Positions 44,007 to 51,587 of a stretch of DNA of 64,000 bases are shown one piece after another; the stretch's first letter is position 1, and each line of letters begins with the position of its first letter. The stretch is from MWCO01 sp964488865 (lineage in GTDB: Bacteria; Myxococcota_A; Polyangia; Polyangiales; Polyangiaceae): assembly GCA_964488865.1 (NCBI GenBank), contig CAZAWR010000006.1, positions 62,001 through 126,000 of the forward strand, in the 5' to 3' direction. A program made the position numbers and the translations under genes. The notes beneath the pieces are model-generated. The model saw only the letters and a list, made by a program, of their open reading frames with translations, was not told the DNA's origin and did no database searches.

Positions 44007-45782
44007 TCACGGGCTCTCTACGACGCCGCGTTCGCGAATCTGTGCGAGGAGGCTCCTCGCGCCCCCGTGATCGGGTTGTAGGGAAACGACTCGATGGGCT
44101 TCCTGGATCGCTTCAGGAATTCTCCCCAAGTTCGCCAACGAGACGGCCATGAGATACCTAGCCTCAGCGTGGTCGTTCTCCAGAAAGAGGGCATGCTGTG
44201 CCGCGGGGATCGTCTCGGTCCAACGCCCTCCGCGAGCCAGAACGCTCGCCAGGTTGACCCAAGGACTCGGGTCCAGGGTTGCCCCACGCACGCTGTTTCT
44301 GCACGCCATCTCGGCTTCCACCAAGCGGTTGCGATTCAACTCTGTAAAACAGAGTACGTTCCATGCCCGCCAGTCCGAAGGTGCGAAGCCAACTGCGAGC
44401 AGAAGTCGCTCCCTTGCGTCGTCAAAGCGTCCCTCACGCGCAAGAATCGCTCCGAGCGCGCGGTGGGCTACATGGTTGGATGGGTTCGCCCTGAGCTCCG
44501 CCTCGAACACTGTCCATTCGCTTCTCCAATCTCGCACACGATTCCCCGACTGCCACGCAAGGCTCAGCCAACCCAGCCCGAGTACCGAGGCAGCAAGAAG
44601 GAAAGCGAAGCGGGAGCATCCTTGGGAGCATCCTTGGGAGCATCCTTGGGAGCATCCTTGGGAGCATCCTTGGGAGCATCCTTGGGAGCGCAGGTGGTCT
44701 AGGCCGGCATCCACGGCCGACGCGGCCACGATGGCGAGCCCGACGGCCGGCAGGTAAGCGTAGCGATCTCCCACGACCTCCAGCTTCGAACCGGCAACGG
44801 CCGTCGGAAGCAACGCCAGGATGAACCACAGCCATCCCCAGACCAACGCGCGGGACCTTGAAGAAGGCCAACGGGTGGTGGCCCAGCCGGCAAGCCCGGT
44901 GATGGTTGCCGCTGCTGCGAGGGCCAACCCGGTTGCCTGCCAGGAAGGCGGATCGTAGGGGCGGAACGCGGTCGTCTCGAAGGGCACGAGCAGACGCGGA
45001 AGAAAGGTGATCAGGTTGAAGGCGTAGCCTTTCACCAAGTCGACTCCGTGTTCGGATAGAAGGGAGGGGCCCGCCAGCCCCACCGCCGATCTGATGGCGA
45101 AGTAGAGAACGAGCACGACGGCCGGCCCGACATGGCCCAGGACCCACGCTCGGACAGGGCGGCCGCGGAAGGTCAGGTCGTAGGCGGCAAGGAGCAGGGG
45201 CACGCACAATGCAGACTCCTTGCTGAGCAGTGCCAGGCCGAAGGCAACACTGGTCCCAACGCGTCCCGCGGTCCCTCCGCGCATGTGCGAGGCCACTGCG
45301 GCAACCGACAGGAGAGCAGCCAGGGCATCGAATCGCCCGGATGACCAGGCCACGGCCTCGGTCAGCATCGGGTGCAGAGCGAAGAAGAGAGCTCCTGCCA
45401 TGGGCCCGGAGAGAGTGCCGCCCGACACGCGCCGAAGAAGGGACAGCACAGCAATCGCAGCAAGAACGTGGAGCAGGACGTTTCCGGCGTGATAGGAGAG
45501 CGAGGTGTTGCCAGCCACCCACCTGTTCAAGGCGAACGTGACCATGGCGAGAGGACGATAGTAGTGCCCCGTGTCTCCCTGAGCCGACGCTGTCCACATG
45601 TCATGGGAGAAGAGCGAGAGCACGCCCTCCGCGGAGGTGAGGTGTGGGTTCTTGGCCAGAAGGGTCACGTCATCCCATACGTCTCCGTTTTCGACTACCC
45701 CCACGTACGTAACGAGCACGAACAAACAGAGCGTTGCAGTGACAACCAGAGCCGACCGCTCGTGAAGAGTGCGCCAGGGCAT
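44007..45782 (-). CDS. TMTC-like GT-C membrane protein with C-terminal TPRs and an SQGC repeat
   Basis: 591 residues. About 10 helices form the membrane part: an acidic first loop (GDVWDDVTLLAKNPHLTS, D37/D38), then HYYRPLAMVTFALNRWVAG and ALFFALHPMLTEAVAWSSGRFD. This fits TMTC-type O-mannosyltransferases and their bacterial relatives. From about residue 425 three to four TPR units follow (NPSNHVAHRALGAILAREGRF, etc.). Residues 366-389, between two hydrophobic segments, are six exact copies of SQGC, encoded by a 12-base tandem repeat. That insert brings six cysteines to one loop and is not part of the family. It is the last gene of the pilin cluster, 12 bases behind the TPR protein. Confidence 0.85.
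   Translation of the reverse strand: MPWRTLHERSALVVTATLCLFVLVTYVGVVENGDVWDDVTLLAKNPHLTSAEGVLSLFSHDMWTASAQGDTGHYYRPLAMVTFALNRWVAGNTSLSYHAGNVLLHVLAAIAVLSLLRRVSGGTLSGPMAGALFFALHPMLTEAVAWSSGRFDALAALLSVAAVASHMRGGTAGRVGTSVAFGLALLSKESALCVPLLLAAYDLTFRGRPVRAWVLGHVGPAVVLVLYFAIRSAVGLAGPSLLSEHGVDLVKGYAFNLITFLPRLLVPFETTAFRPYDPPSWQATGLALAAAATITGLAGWATTRWPSSRSRALVWGWLWFILALLPTAVAGSKLEVVGDRYAYLPAVGLAIVAASAVDAGLDHLRSQGCSQGCSQGCSQGCSQGCSQGCSRFAFLLAASVLGLGWLSLAWQSGNRVRDWRSEWTVFEAELRANPSNHVAHRALGAILAREGRFDDARERLLLAVGFAPSDWRAWNVLCFTELNRNRLVEAEMACRNSVRGATLDPSPWVNLASVLARGGRWTETIPAAQHALFLENDHAEARYLMAVSLANLGRIPEAIQEAHRVVSLQPDHGGARSLLAQIRERGVVESP
44616..44687 (-). repeat. 12-bp tandem repeat, six copies, inside the TMTC-like gene
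   Basis: Plus-strand unit GCATCCTTGGGA, six consecutive identical copies (72 bases). In frame it encodes (SQGC)6. The 12-base period keeps the reading frame, so copy-number change would alter loop length in 4-residue steps. Confidence 0.95.
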
Positions 45783-45794
45783 GCAGTCCGCCGG

Positions 45795-46721
45795 TTAGGG
45801 CGCTGCCCCTGTCCCACGGGGCACGCTTTCTGACCAACTCTTCCAGTCGACGCTGCAGGGACCCCCACGCTCGTGGGCAGGGCCGACGCACCGCCATGGG
45901 TCCGTGGGGGGTCCAAGCACCGAGAGCAGAGTCCGACGGGCGAACGGGAGATCTCGGCGCCAAACGGAATCGAAGGCTTGGGACAGCTCGAAGTCCCTGG
46001 ATTGCTGCTTGCCCTGGCGAAGAGCTTGAAGGCGCTGCCCCACGTCTTCGCGGACGTCCTCGTCGTCAGCCACAGCGTAGAGCCGTTCGAGGAACTGAAT
46101 CGCCGCATCCACTTCGCCCTGCCGGTTGAGGATCGCGGCTGCGGACATGGCCTTGTAGACTGTGGACTCATCTCCAGCGAGCTCCCCCGCACGGACGAGG
46201 GCCTTGGCACCAGCCTCCTGCCACCCCGCTCTCTCCTCCGCGTCCGCGGGCAGGGACCCTGGCGCGATGTACGCGAGGAACTGCCCGTAGTTCAACCACA
46301 GTTCGGCGTCGTAGGGGAAATGGACCAAGCCACGCTCGAGGACAATCCGTGCCTGGCGGACAGACCCCTCCCTGTCCGGGTCCCCGACCTGGAACGACAT
46401 GATGGAGTCGGCCAAGCGATAGGGTTCCCGGAACTGGGGATCCAAGTGATTGATCGCCTCGAGGTAGAGGGCAACCTCGGAGAACGGACGCTTCTCGCCC
46501 ATCCTCAACCCTTGGGTCACGAGGACGTGTGCCCAAAGATAGTCGGCGAGAGCTGCTCGATACCCGAGGGAGGCTCTGCTGAGCACCGAAGGGGGAGGGA
46601 GCGCGTATACGTCGGAATGCGCCTTCACTTCTTGGACAGCGCGTGCGACGTGCGGCCGCGTCCACGCGACGGCCAGCACCGCCAGCGAGAGCGAGACCAT
46701 TAGTCCGACGTGGCCCTTCAT
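45795..46721 (-). CDS. TPR-type protein of the pilin cluster
   Basis: A 308-residue protein with an N-terminal signal or anchor helix (GLMVSLSLAVLAVAW), then helix pairs that look like TPR units: SEVALYLEAINHLDPQFREPYRLAD, VRQARIVLERGLVHFPYDAELW, ALVRAGELAGDESTVYKAMSAAAI and AAIQFLERLYAVADDEDVRE. TPR units bind partner proteins; secreted TPR proteins occur in pilus assembly and glycosylation modules. The ATG overlaps the stop of the pilin-like gene (ATGA), and its stop lies 12 bases before the TMTC-like gene. This coupling ties the three genes into one functional unit. Exact role unknown. Confidence 0.75.
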   Translation of the reverse strand: MKGHVGLMVSLSLAVLAVAWTRPHVARAVQEVKAHSDVYALPPPSVLSRASLGYRAALADYLWAHVLVTQGLRMGEKRPFSEVALYLEAINHLDPQFREPYRLADSIMSFQVGDPDREGSVRQARIVLERGLVHFPYDAELWLNYGQFLAYIAPGSLPADAEERAGWQEAGAKALVRAGELAGDESTVYKAMSAAAILNRQGEVDAAIQFLERLYAVADDEDVREDVGQRLQALRQGKQQSRDFELSQAFDSVWRRDLPFARRTLLSVLGPPTDPWRCVGPAHERGGPCSVDWKSWSESVPRGTGAAP

Positions 46722-47206
46722 TCGACCTCCCGGAAGACGTGGAGACCCGGGATCAACTCGGTCGTCCCATCCAACCTCCGTTCTCCCGAGATCTGGAAGG
46801 TCGACAGAATCCCATCACCATTCAGATCGCCATGCGCGGTGGCATCGAACCAGATGCGGCCAGGCTCCGGAACCACATCGAAGCGGTACGCGTAGCGGTG
46901 TGGGCGGTCCAGGCGGAACTGAAGGGCCTGCCAGGTAGGAGTGTCCCATGTGCCAGGCGGATCCGTGACGGTCACGCCACGCGGTACGTCAGCAGGGGTC
47001 AGGGGGGCGGGCGCGGGGAATGATGCGGCAAGCTCTCTACCCTCCGCGTACGCCAACGCGCCTGCACCCACGGCGGCCAGGCCGTCGACGGCCTCCGTCG
47101 TGCGGGAGGCCTGGACCTCCCTGAGAAATGTGGGCGTGAAAGCGGCCACCGCCGAGCCGCCGAGGGAGACGGCAAGCGCAAGCTCAACAGGGCTCATCGC
47201 TCGCAT
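46718..47206 (-). CDS. Pilin-like protein with atypical leader
   Basis: 162 residues. The N-terminus MRAMSPVELALAVSLGGSA resembles a type IV pilin with Glu at position +5 of the mature protein and a long hydrophobic helix. The processing site would be A|M after only three residues, without the usual G|F. The C-terminal half carries ATAHGDLNGDGILSTFQIS, the same loop as in the pilin at 48662. The two genes share 20 identical bases there. No clear RBS precedes the ATG. It may be a minor pilin or a cleavage-deficient paralogue. It overlaps the TPR gene by 4 bases. Confidence 0.75.
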   Translation of the reverse strand: MRAMSPVELALAVSLGGSAVAAFTPTFLREVQASRTTEAVDGLAAVGAGALAYAEGRELAASFPAPAPLTPADVPRGVTVTDPPGTWDTPTWQALQFRLDRPHRYAYRFDVVPEPGRIWFDATAHGDLNGDGILSTFQISGERRLDGTTELIPGLHVFREVE

Positions 47207-47279
47207 GAGGAGTTGATACGTCGCAGCGGGCGAGGGGTCAAGGGGCCGGGGTGGGACGGAAGCCTCTCATCGAGGATCT

Positions 47280-48650
47280 TCATGGTTCCCTAGGAGTAAC
47301 GAGCGCGCCTTCACCCCCAGGAGGGCAGTAACGGAAGGGGCCATCCGGTGCGTCTCGGAACTCGCTCGACGGGGAGGAGGACGCGAACATGGCGACGAGC
47401 GGAGAGTCTAGGACCTGCCACACGGAGGCGGGATTCTGGTCGGGGTCGTTGGGTATTTCCCAGCGGCGAGGGTCGTAGCGAACGGCTCCGAACAGACCGA
47501 TGAGCACCGTAAGCGCCAGGGTCGACAGCACGAGAACCCGGCGGTCGCCCAGTCGGGAAACGGCAACGAAGATGGCGACCCACAAGGAGAGACCGAGGAG
47601 ACGGGGGCCGTAGGCCAGACCTCCCCACCACTTGTGAAAAGCGGCTGCAACCAGGAGTTCGGCCATGATGCCGACGGCAAGCGGCAGGTCGGCACGCAAC
47701 CGCGGGTAGCAGCCAAGCAGCCAGACCGGCGCGAACCAGAGGATTCCTCGCGCAGGGCTGAACAGCAGCCCCGGCAAGCTCACGGAAAGGTGTTCTGGGC
47801 TGAGCACGAGAACGTTCTGCGCAAAGCGTGCATTCGCGGCCATTTGCCCCAGCGGCAGGATGGTGTCGAAGTACCAGATGTTCCAAGCGGTCATGGGGAG
47901 AACCCCGAGGATGCTTCCGATGCCAGCAACCACTAGGATCAACGGGCTTGCCCCGCCTCGGCGTGCCATGACAAGTGCGAAAACGAGGACTGCCACGCAC
48001 AGAAGTGCATCTGGAGGGCGCAGCGTGGCAGCCACGGTGGCGAAGAGCGCCGCAGGCGCAAGGAGCCACGGCTTCCGTTCCGTCCATGCGGCAGAGGCCA
48101 GAGCTGCCATGAGCCACGGCAGCGCTGCTGTCTGCTGCCACAACCCCTGTCCCAAAGTAGCAAATCCCGCGAAGGAACAACCAGCAGCCATTGCTCCTCC
48201 AACGGCCCATCGCCAGGTCGTGCGAGAGAGGAGCGCCAGATACAGCAGAACGCCAGCAAGCGCTACGGCGACAGCTGCGGCGCGGCGCGCTTGCTGGCGC
48301 AAGTGCTCGTCGGTAACTAGCGCACCAAGGTCCGGTGCCTGAAACAGTGCCCACCCCAGGTACGACGGCCCAGGACCGAAGGCCGAAACGAGCGTTCGGT
48401 GGTCTGAGGATGGCAAGGTGTGATAGGGGGTGCGGCCCGCAAGTGCACTGGCGCGGAGCCACTCAATGCGGGAGATATCCGACGTGGAAGAACACGCCAG
48501 CGTGACCATGCCCAGCCTGCCGGGAACGGTGTCTCCTCCCTGCGGGAGGAGCGGAACGACGAGGGAGAGCGAGAAGAGGGCCAACGCAACGCCCGCCGCT
48601 GTGACGACGGAGCGGACAACGGCGGGATGGATGACCGGGGAGGCGCGCAA
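47280..48650 (-). CDS. Polytopic membrane protein in pilin cluster, GT-C-like
   Basis: 456 residues from a TTG start directly behind the second pilin gene. Around ten hydrophobic helices. The first loop STSDISRIEWLRASALAGRTP and the later FGPGPSYLGWALF and SLPGLLFSPARGILWF (a widespread signature of such membrane proteins) resemble dolichol-phosphate-mannose-type GT-C proteins. Position between two pilin genes suggests it modifies pilins outside the inner membrane, as PilO/PglL-type oligosaccharyltransferases do, although I see no clear PilO motif. Start TTG is inferred; GGAGG lies 15 bases upstream. Confidence 0.7.
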   Translation of the reverse strand: MRASPVIHPAVVRSVVTAAGVALALFSLSLVVPLLPQGGDTVPGRLGMVTLACSSTSDISRIEWLRASALAGRTPYHTLPSSDHRTLVSAFGPGPSYLGWALFQAPDLGALVTDEHLRQQARRAAAVAVALAGVLLYLALLSRTTWRWAVGGAMAAGCSFAGFATLGQGLWQQTAALPWLMAALASAAWTERKPWLLAPAALFATVAATLRPPDALLCVAVLVFALVMARRGGASPLILVVAGIGSILGVLPMTAWNIWYFDTILPLGQMAANARFAQNVLVLSPEHLSVSLPGLLFSPARGILWFAPVWLLGCYPRLRADLPLAVGIMAELLVAAAFHKWWGGLAYGPRLLGLSLWVAIFVAVSRLGDRRVLVLSTLALTVLIGLFGAVRYDPRRWEIPNDPDQNPASVWQVLDSPLVAMFASSSPSSEFRDAPDGPFRYCPPGGEGALVTPREP

Positions 48651-48661
48651 GGCCTTCGCGG

Positions 48662-49240
48662 CTATTCCTCCGGAAGATTCTCGGAGAAGTTGGGAGCGAC
48701 CGTCAGAACCAAGCCTCCTCCGGTGGTCGATGACTGTATGGTCCCGCCCATCGTGAAGGTAGAAGTGACACCATCACCATTCAGATCGCCGTGAGCGTGC
48801 ACAATGAATGTTTCCAGTGCGGCGCCGGTGGTCCCTGATGACGTGTACTGGTACTGGTAGTACTGCGGATCCTTCATCGAGAACTTCAAACAATTCCAAC
48901 CACCGACGTTCCAGTTCCCGGGGCTTGACTGCCACTTCTGACCCTGAATCGGGGTGGCGGCCGAAGGTACAAGGACCGCTGACGGACACAATCGGTGCGT
49001 GATCCCAGCAACGCTGCCCAGGGAGAGCGTGGCCGACGGCATACCCTCCCTGTCATAGGCCGAGGAGGCGTCCTTGGCGATGCGGCCGACGCCCTCCTTG
49101 GCCTCTGCGGTCTTCGCGTTCAGCAGGTACTTCCGCACGCCGTAGATCGCGAGCGCCGCGAGTACGCCGATGATCGCCACGACGATCATCAACTCGACGA
49201 GCGTGAAGCCACGGTCACGAATCCTCTTGAATGTCCGCAT
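48662..49240 (-). CDS. Type IV pilin (PilA-like)
   Basis: 192 residues. The prepilin peptidase site is RDRG|FTLVELMIVVAIIGVLAA after an 11-residue basic leader. The ATG at 49240 is preceded by AAGGAGG. The mature protein has a helix KTAEAKEGVGRIAKDASSAY, then a globular part with two Cys (LCPSAV, WNCLKF). A HAHGDLNGDGVTSTF loop is typical of a Ca-binding DxNxDG segment in pilins of this lineage. It lies 100 bases behind the first pilin gene, in the same orientation. Confidence 0.93.
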   Translation of the reverse strand: MRTFKRIRDRGFTLVELMIVVAIIGVLAALAIYGVRKYLLNAKTAEAKEGVGRIAKDASSAYDREGMPSATLSLGSVAGITHRLCPSAVLVPSAATPIQGQKWQSSPGNWNVGGWNCLKFSMKDPQYYQYQYTSSGTTGAALETFIVHAHGDLNGDGVTSTFTMGGTIQSSTTGGGLVLTVAPNFSENLPEE

Positions 49241-49340
49241 ATGAATCCTCCTTGGCTCTTTGAGCCGCACTCTTTCTGTGCCAGGGGCCACTGGGCGCCC
49301 CGGCCGCACTTCGTTGCATTCGGTGACAGCACGCGCCGCG

Positions 49341-49910
49341 CTACTCTCCTTCGTTCTGCCAGAACACCTCGTTGGAGAACGACGACGCGAAGTAGTAGGA
49401 ATAGGTGCTGTCCCCGTTGATGTTGCCCTTGGCTTGGACGACATACCAGGGCTCCACCGCCGTGGGAAACACCACCGTCACGGAATTGAACTCGCCCCAG
49501 CCAGGAGGGTTGATGGTCCCGGGACCACCTGCCACAACGGAATAGCCGTAGTACACAGCACCGTCGGTGGTCACGTTCAGGATCCCCCACCTTTTCGCGA
49601 CATCATCTGTGCCCCCGCCCCATTGAATCTTCTGCGCCCCGGGGGTCTTCGTAGGATAGTACTCGGTGAGGGTAGCGGACACGTCGAGATAGGTCAGGGT
49701 CTCCGCCCGATAGGCTTCCTGCGCCGCACGGATGCCGTTGACCATCCACACCGCCTCGGACGACTTCGCGGAGTTGAGGTAGCGCCGATACCCGACGAGC
49801 GCGAGCGTGGCAAGGATTCCCATGATGACCACCACGGCCATCATCTCGGTCAGGGTAAAACCTCGCCCTCGGGTTCTTACCTCAACGGACTGGACGGGGG
49901 CTTTGGACAT
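49341..49910 (-). CDS. Type IV pilin (PilA-like)
   Basis: 189 residues from MSKAPVQS (a codon at 49916 adds two). The leader ends in RTRGRG, cleavage before FTLTEMMAVVVIMGILATLA; the usual Glu is at mature position 5. The globular part contains no Cys and ends with QAKGNINGDSTYSYYFASS, a variant of the DLNGDG loop. Unlike the second pilin the loop bases are not shared. The gene follows pilR by ~140 bases and starts the pilin run. A sigma-54-like promoter is directly upstream. Confidence 0.92.
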   Translation of the reverse strand: MSKAPVQSVEVRTRGRGFTLTEMMAVVVIMGILATLALVGYRRYLNSAKSSEAVWMVNGIRAAQEAYRAETLTYLDVSATLTEYYPTKTPGAQKIQWGGGTDDVAKRWGILNVTTDGAVYYGYSVVAGGPGTINPPGWGEFNSVTVVFPTAVEPWYVVQAKGNINGDSTYSYYFASSFSNEVFWQNEGE

Positions 49911-49926
49911 GGGCATCGTCGAAGTA

Positions 49927-49942
49927 TGCAGGGGACGAGCCA
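49927..49942 (-). promoter_or_regulatory. Candidate sigma-54 (-24/-12) promoter upstream of first pilin
   Basis: On the minus strand TGGCTCGTCCCCTGCA matches the TGGCAC-N5-TTGCA consensus except for two positions, with GG and GC 10 bases apart. Pilin genes are classic sigma-54/PilR targets. However, the predicted start falls close to the ATG at 49916, implying a leaderless or very short-leader mRNA. Moderate support only. Confidence 0.4.
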
Positions 49943-50014
49943 ATGGTGCAAGTTCCACGACCCGCGTCAACCGAGCGCATTCCCAACATGTCAATTCGGC
50001 CCCCGTCGGCGTGG

Positions 50015-50029
50015 TGACAATTTTTGTCA
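50015..50029. promoter_or_regulatory. TGACAA-N3-TTGTCA palindrome, candidate PilR site
   Basis: A perfect 6-base palindrome TGACAATTTTTGTCA, with further TGTC (49989-49992) and GACA (50048-) near it, ~70-120 bases upstream of the sigma-54-like element. PilR in other bacteria binds TGTC-type repeats. The association is inferred. Confidence 0.35.
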
Positions 50030-50052
50030 GTTTGAACAACCACCGGTGACAA

Positions 50053-51501
50053 TCAGCGTCCATCCTCGCTCGACGCGGGCTCCCCGTCGTCAGCGTCCTC
50101 GCCGCTGTCGATGGACAGCTTGTTGAGCCGGTAGCGCATCGACCGAAAGGTGATCCCCAGCAAGTCCGCAGCGGCCTTCTTCACCGACCCGGTCCTCGCG
50201 AGCGCTTGAACGATCAGCCGGCGCTCCACATCAGCGAGGACATCATCCAAGTGACACCCCGCGTCAGGGAGGTCGATCCCGAACGGCCCGCGTGGGACCA
50301 CCGCATCAACCACCTCGTCGGGCAGATCCTCGAGTTCGAGAATCGGGCCTTCCGACAGGGCCACCGCACGCTCGAGGATGTTCTCAAGCTCCCGCACATT
50401 GCCCGGAAGTGGATACGCCTTCAGCGCGCGAAACGCGGGGCGGCTGATGCCCGTCACTCCCTTGCCGAGCTCGGACGCGAATCGCTTCAGGAAGGCCTCC
50501 ACCAGCAACTCCAAGTCCTCGGGCCTCTCACGTAGCGAGGGCAACGAGATCCGAATCACGTTGAGGCGATAGTACAGGTCCCGGCGGAACTGCCCCTCCG
50601 CCACCGCCCGTTCGATGTCCGTGTTCGTCGCCGCCAGGATCCGAACGTCCACGTCCGTTTCCGTGGTCCCTCCGACGGGCCTGACCTTCTTCTCCTGCAG
50701 CACCCGCAACAGCTTGACTTGAAGCGACATGGGCAGCTCGCCCACCTCGTCCAGCATCAGGGTCCCGCCATCCGCGGCCCGAAGCATGCCGAGGTGCTTC
50801 GACGACGCCCCCGTGAAGGCACCGCGCTCGTGGCCAAACAGCTCGCTCTCCATGAGCGCTTCCGGAAGGGCCCCGCAATTGACGACCAGGAACGGCTTGG
50901 TCGCACGCCCTCCCCGTTCGTGGATCAGCCTCGCCACGCGCTCCTTCCCGGTCCCACTCTCTCCCGTGATCAACACGGTGGTCTTGGTGTCAGCGACCTT
51001 GTCGACGATGTCAAGAACCCGAAGCATCGCGGGGCTCCGAGCCACCCACGACTTGCTCGGTGCCCCAACCTTCGCACGCAAGGCAACATTCTCAGCTACG
51101 ATTCCCGCCTTCTCCGCGGCCTTGCCCACTCTCTCCAGCACCTCGCGCAAGCTCGGGAACGGCTTCGCGACGAAATCGTAGGCGCCTCGCCGCATCGCGT
51201 CGTAGGCGTGCTCGTGGTAGGCGGTCATGACGATGACCTCCGTCGCTGCGTTCCGAGCCTTGGCTGCCTCGAGCACCTCGAACCCGTCCCCGTCCGGCAT
51301 GCGCAGGTCCGTCAATACCACTGGAAACGGCGCTTCCACGGTCTGAATCAGCTCGATCGCGGCACGGCAGCCGGGAGCCGTCGACACATCGTACGACTCC
51401 CTGCGAAACAGGATGCTCAGCGTGTCACGCATGGCGGGCTCGTCGTCGACCACCAAGACACGTCGCAAGGGCGAAGGGACCGTCGAGGGCACCGCACTCA
51501 T
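50053..51501 (-). CDS. pilR: Sigma-54-dependent response regulator PilR-like
   Basis: 482 residues, three domains. The receiver carries D19/D20 and phospho-acceptor D65 in VLTDLRMPDGDG. The AAA+ activator has Walker A GESGTGKE at 180-187 and GAFTGA at 227-232, the sigma-54 contact loop. A Fis-type helix-turn-helix closes the protein (ARTGSVKKAAADLLGITFRS). Such regulators open sigma-54 promoters when phosphorylated. Position directly upstream of two pilin genes supports PilR. No pilS kinase gene is adjacent; the next gene on the right is on the other strand. Confidence 0.92.
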   Translation of the reverse strand: MSAVPSTVPSPLRRVLVVDDEPAMRDTLSILFRRESYDVSTAPGCRAAIELIQTVEAPFPVVLTDLRMPDGDGFEVLEAAKARNAATEVIVMTAYHEHAYDAMRRGAYDFVAKPFPSLREVLERVGKAAEKAGIVAENVALRAKVGAPSKSWVARSPAMLRVLDIVDKVADTKTTVLITGESGTGKERVARLIHERGGRATKPFLVVNCGALPEALMESELFGHERGAFTGASSKHLGMLRAADGGTLMLDEVGELPMSLQVKLLRVLQEKKVRPVGGTTETDVDVRILAATNTDIERAVAEGQFRRDLYYRLNVIRISLPSLRERPEDLELLVEAFLKRFASELGKGVTGISRPAFRALKAYPLPGNVRELENILERAVALSEGPILELEDLPDEVVDAVVPRGPFGIDLPDAGCHLDDVLADVERRLIVQALARTGSVKKAAADLLGITFRSMRYRLNKLSIDSGEDADDGEPASSEDGR

Positions 51502-51587
51502 GAGCCGAGTCGTACCATGCCCTCCCCGACCGTGTCATGGCCGGTATGGCTGCCCATGACCGCGCGACGCGCTATCATACCCACCAG

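Noticed and set aside
44616..44687. 12-bp tandem array considered as a CRISPR-like element
   Set aside because: There are no spacers, the repeats are contiguous and they stay in frame within a coding gene.
49241..49340. Sigma-54 promoter before the second pilin
   Set aside because: The best candidate (TGGCAC...TGCG) has GG and GC 12 bases apart, not 10.
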